A stretch of 5,878 nt of DNA from the NCBI GenBank assembly GCA_947447845.1, contig CANFNO010000209.1:1-5878 (forward strand). The letters are read 5' to 3'. The notes under the pieces were generated by a model. That model searched no databases. It was not told the origin of the DNA and saw only the letters and a program-made list of their open reading frames with translations. Positions 4,888 to 5,878 of the stretch are shown here, in pieces. Position 1 is the first letter of the stretch. The number at the start of each line of letters is the position of its first letter. A program made the translations under genes and the position numbers. The DNA comes from Burkholderiales bacterium (lineage in GTDB: Bacteria; Pseudomonadota; Gammaproteobacteria; Burkholderiales; Burkholderiaceae).

Positions 4888-5878
4888 ATGGGTAGAAGGC
4901 CAGCAACCTGTAGCCTGAAATTTTTTCAGATGCCTCACCCGCTCGCACGACGATAGGAACATTGGCCACCAGATCCGCACGCGATCCAATCAGGGTAATT
5001 TCACTGTACTGGCCAGGCAAAAGCACACGCCGCAAAAGGGGCTGGTCTTGCAGGTCGGTGAGGGTCAGTTCCAGTGCCGGAGCTGCCAATTCGATAGCAG
5101 CACTGTTGCGCAAGCTCAGACTCAGGCTGTAGACCCCAGGCTTCACATGGGTAAACGCTGAGTTGTCGATTGCAATAGATTCGATCTGCCGGGGGGCAGA
5201 AATTGCGCAGCCCAGAAACTCGCAGCCATATGCCAAAGGGAGACGCAATGCCGGGGAACTTGCTGCCAGGCGATCGCGCTCAAAAAACAAAAATTGTGAG
5301 ATGAGTAACAGTGCCAGCACAAAAGACAACGAAAGCATTACCTTGGTCCCAAGATAGCGATCAACCCAGCTTTGCTGACGACGACGTGGCATAAAAGATG
5401 GCGCAGCGTCGTCATTGGTATTTGATATTGGACCGGAAACCGACTCCTGCGGCACAGGCGATTGATAAGCCCAGTCTTCGACGGTGGTCGGTGCAAAATG
5501 GGAGTCGTGCAGGACTGCATCCACTGGTAGCTCTGACGGAGGCTGATACAGATAGGCCGTGGTCTGGTCCAAATCCGAAGGTCCCTCCTCCTGAGCAATT
5601 CCGGCCGACGGCAAGTCCCACACAGGTTCCTGTGTCTCATGTGGGGAATCTTTTGCCACATCTTGTGGTTCGTTTGAGACCGATTTTTCTAGTTGCGCTG
5701 TTTGGGGCTCAAGCACAGGACCCCAGTCGTACGCCTCAGCGCCTGCAGGCTGCGCAACTTCAGTATCAGTTGGCCCCGATGTCGAATTGTTCGGATCACT
5801 AACCTGAGGCTCAGGTGAAGAGGGCACCGCAGTCACGTCCAGGGATCGCAGATGCGCATTGGCATCAAACACTTCGTC
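4886..5878 (-). CDS. DUF3426 single-pass membrane protein; 5' end (probable zinc ribbon) outside window
   Basis: Membrane protein of unknown function. The frame runs off the right edge, and 330 residues are visible. The first ones read DEVFDANAHLRSL, resembling the end of the MJ0042-type zinc ribbon (C-x-x-C-S-E-V-F-D-A) that usually starts these proteins, so perhaps 35-40 residues are missing. Numbering from the Val codon GTG at 5870-5872, residues of about 10-160 are an acidic, Pro/Ser/Gln-rich linker. A basic PRRRQQ patch (162-167) is followed by a transmembrane helix at about 177-197 (LSLSFVLALLLISQFLFF), placing the N-terminus inside by the positive-inside rule. The rest (about 200-328) is the DUF3426 domain, probably periplasmic, with C217 and C222 (CEFLGC), RQIESIAID, LELTLTDLQDQPLLRRVLLP and final GYRLLAFYP. 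It converges on the histone-like gene. In related genomes I recall it beside prmA and acc genes, but that cannot be checked here. Confidence 0.88.
   Translation of the reverse strand, partial: DEVFDANAHLRSLDVTAVPSSPEPQVSDPNNSTSGPTDTEVAQPAGAEAYDWGPVLEPQTAQLEKSVSNEPQDVAKDSPHETQEPVWDLPSAGIAQEEGPSDLDQTTAYLYQPPSELPVDAVLHDSHFAPTTVEDWAYQSPVPQESVSGPISNTNDDAAPSFMPRRRQQSWVDRYLGTKVMLSLSFVLALLLISQFLFFERDRLAASSPALRLPLAYGCEFLGCAISAPRQIESIAIDNSAFTHVKPGVYSLSLSLRNSAAIELAAPALELTLTDLQDQPLLRRVLLPGQYSEITLIGSRADLVANVPIVVRAGEASEKISGYRLLAFYP
5282..5344 (-). other. Transmembrane helix of the DUF3426 protein
   Basis: These codons encode about 21 hydrophobic residues rich in Leu, Phe, Val and Ile, preceded by basic residues (PRRR, DRYLGTK) and followed by ERDR. 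It is the only strongly hydrophobic stretch in the visible protein. It divides the cytoplasmic linker from the DUF3426 domain. Confidence 0.85.

Noticed and set aside
5398..5802. A 134-codon plus-strand open frame opposite the DUF3426 gene
   Set aside because: It has no recognisable family and lies over the low-complexity linker of a well-supported gene.
5870..5872. GTG as the start codon of the DUF3426 gene
   Set aside because: It is the Val of an E-V-F-D-A sequence that normally lies inside the N-terminal zinc ribbon, and the frame continues to the window edge.

Overview
The window looks like chromosomal DNA from a betaproteobacterium of the order Burkholderiales, most likely family Comamonadaceae (Rhodoferax/Polaromonas-like). 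This is judged from family resemblance recalled from memory: a long NrdA with two N-terminal ATP-cone regions, an NrdB ending in GGALSWD, an Ala/Lys/Pro-repeat histone H1-like protein with a Trp-Pro-Phe-Pro tail, and a DUF3426 membrane protein. No database search was possible. Base composition is moderately GC-rich and even, with no insertion sequence, phage gene, tRNA, rRNA or CRISPR array.

Layout. Positions 1-2871 (+) encode the class Ia ribonucleotide reductase large subunit NrdA, whose 5' end lies before the window. A 121-bp gap (2872-2992) holds two perfect inverted repeats, a triple TTTCA repeat and a weak promoter-like sequence. Positions 2993-4192 (+) encode the radical-bearing small subunit NrdB with all expected metal ligands and the radical tyrosine. 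A 169-bp gap (4193-4361) holds two more hairpins and a strong ribosome binding site. Positions 4362-4838 (+) encode a 158-residue lysine-rich histone H1-like protein built partly from 54-bp tandem repeats. A strong intrinsic terminator (4856-4887) ends this rightward block. The convergent gene at 4886-5878 (-) encodes a single-pass membrane protein with a DUF3426 C-terminal domain; its zinc-ribbon start lies beyond the right edge.

Function. NrdA and NrdB together form the aerobic ribonucleotide reductase that makes deoxyribonucleoside diphosphates for DNA synthesis. The histone-like protein probably binds and compacts DNA; its position behind nrdAB suggests possible co-transcription or simply a stable gene order. 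The DUF3426 gene is transcribed the other way and belongs to a separate unit. No clearly new system is visible. The points most worth a second look are the inverted repeats before nrdB, the hairpin leader and tandem repeats of the histone-like gene, the matching L-x-W-D motifs at both ends of NrdB, and the terminator shared with the 3' end of the convergent gene.
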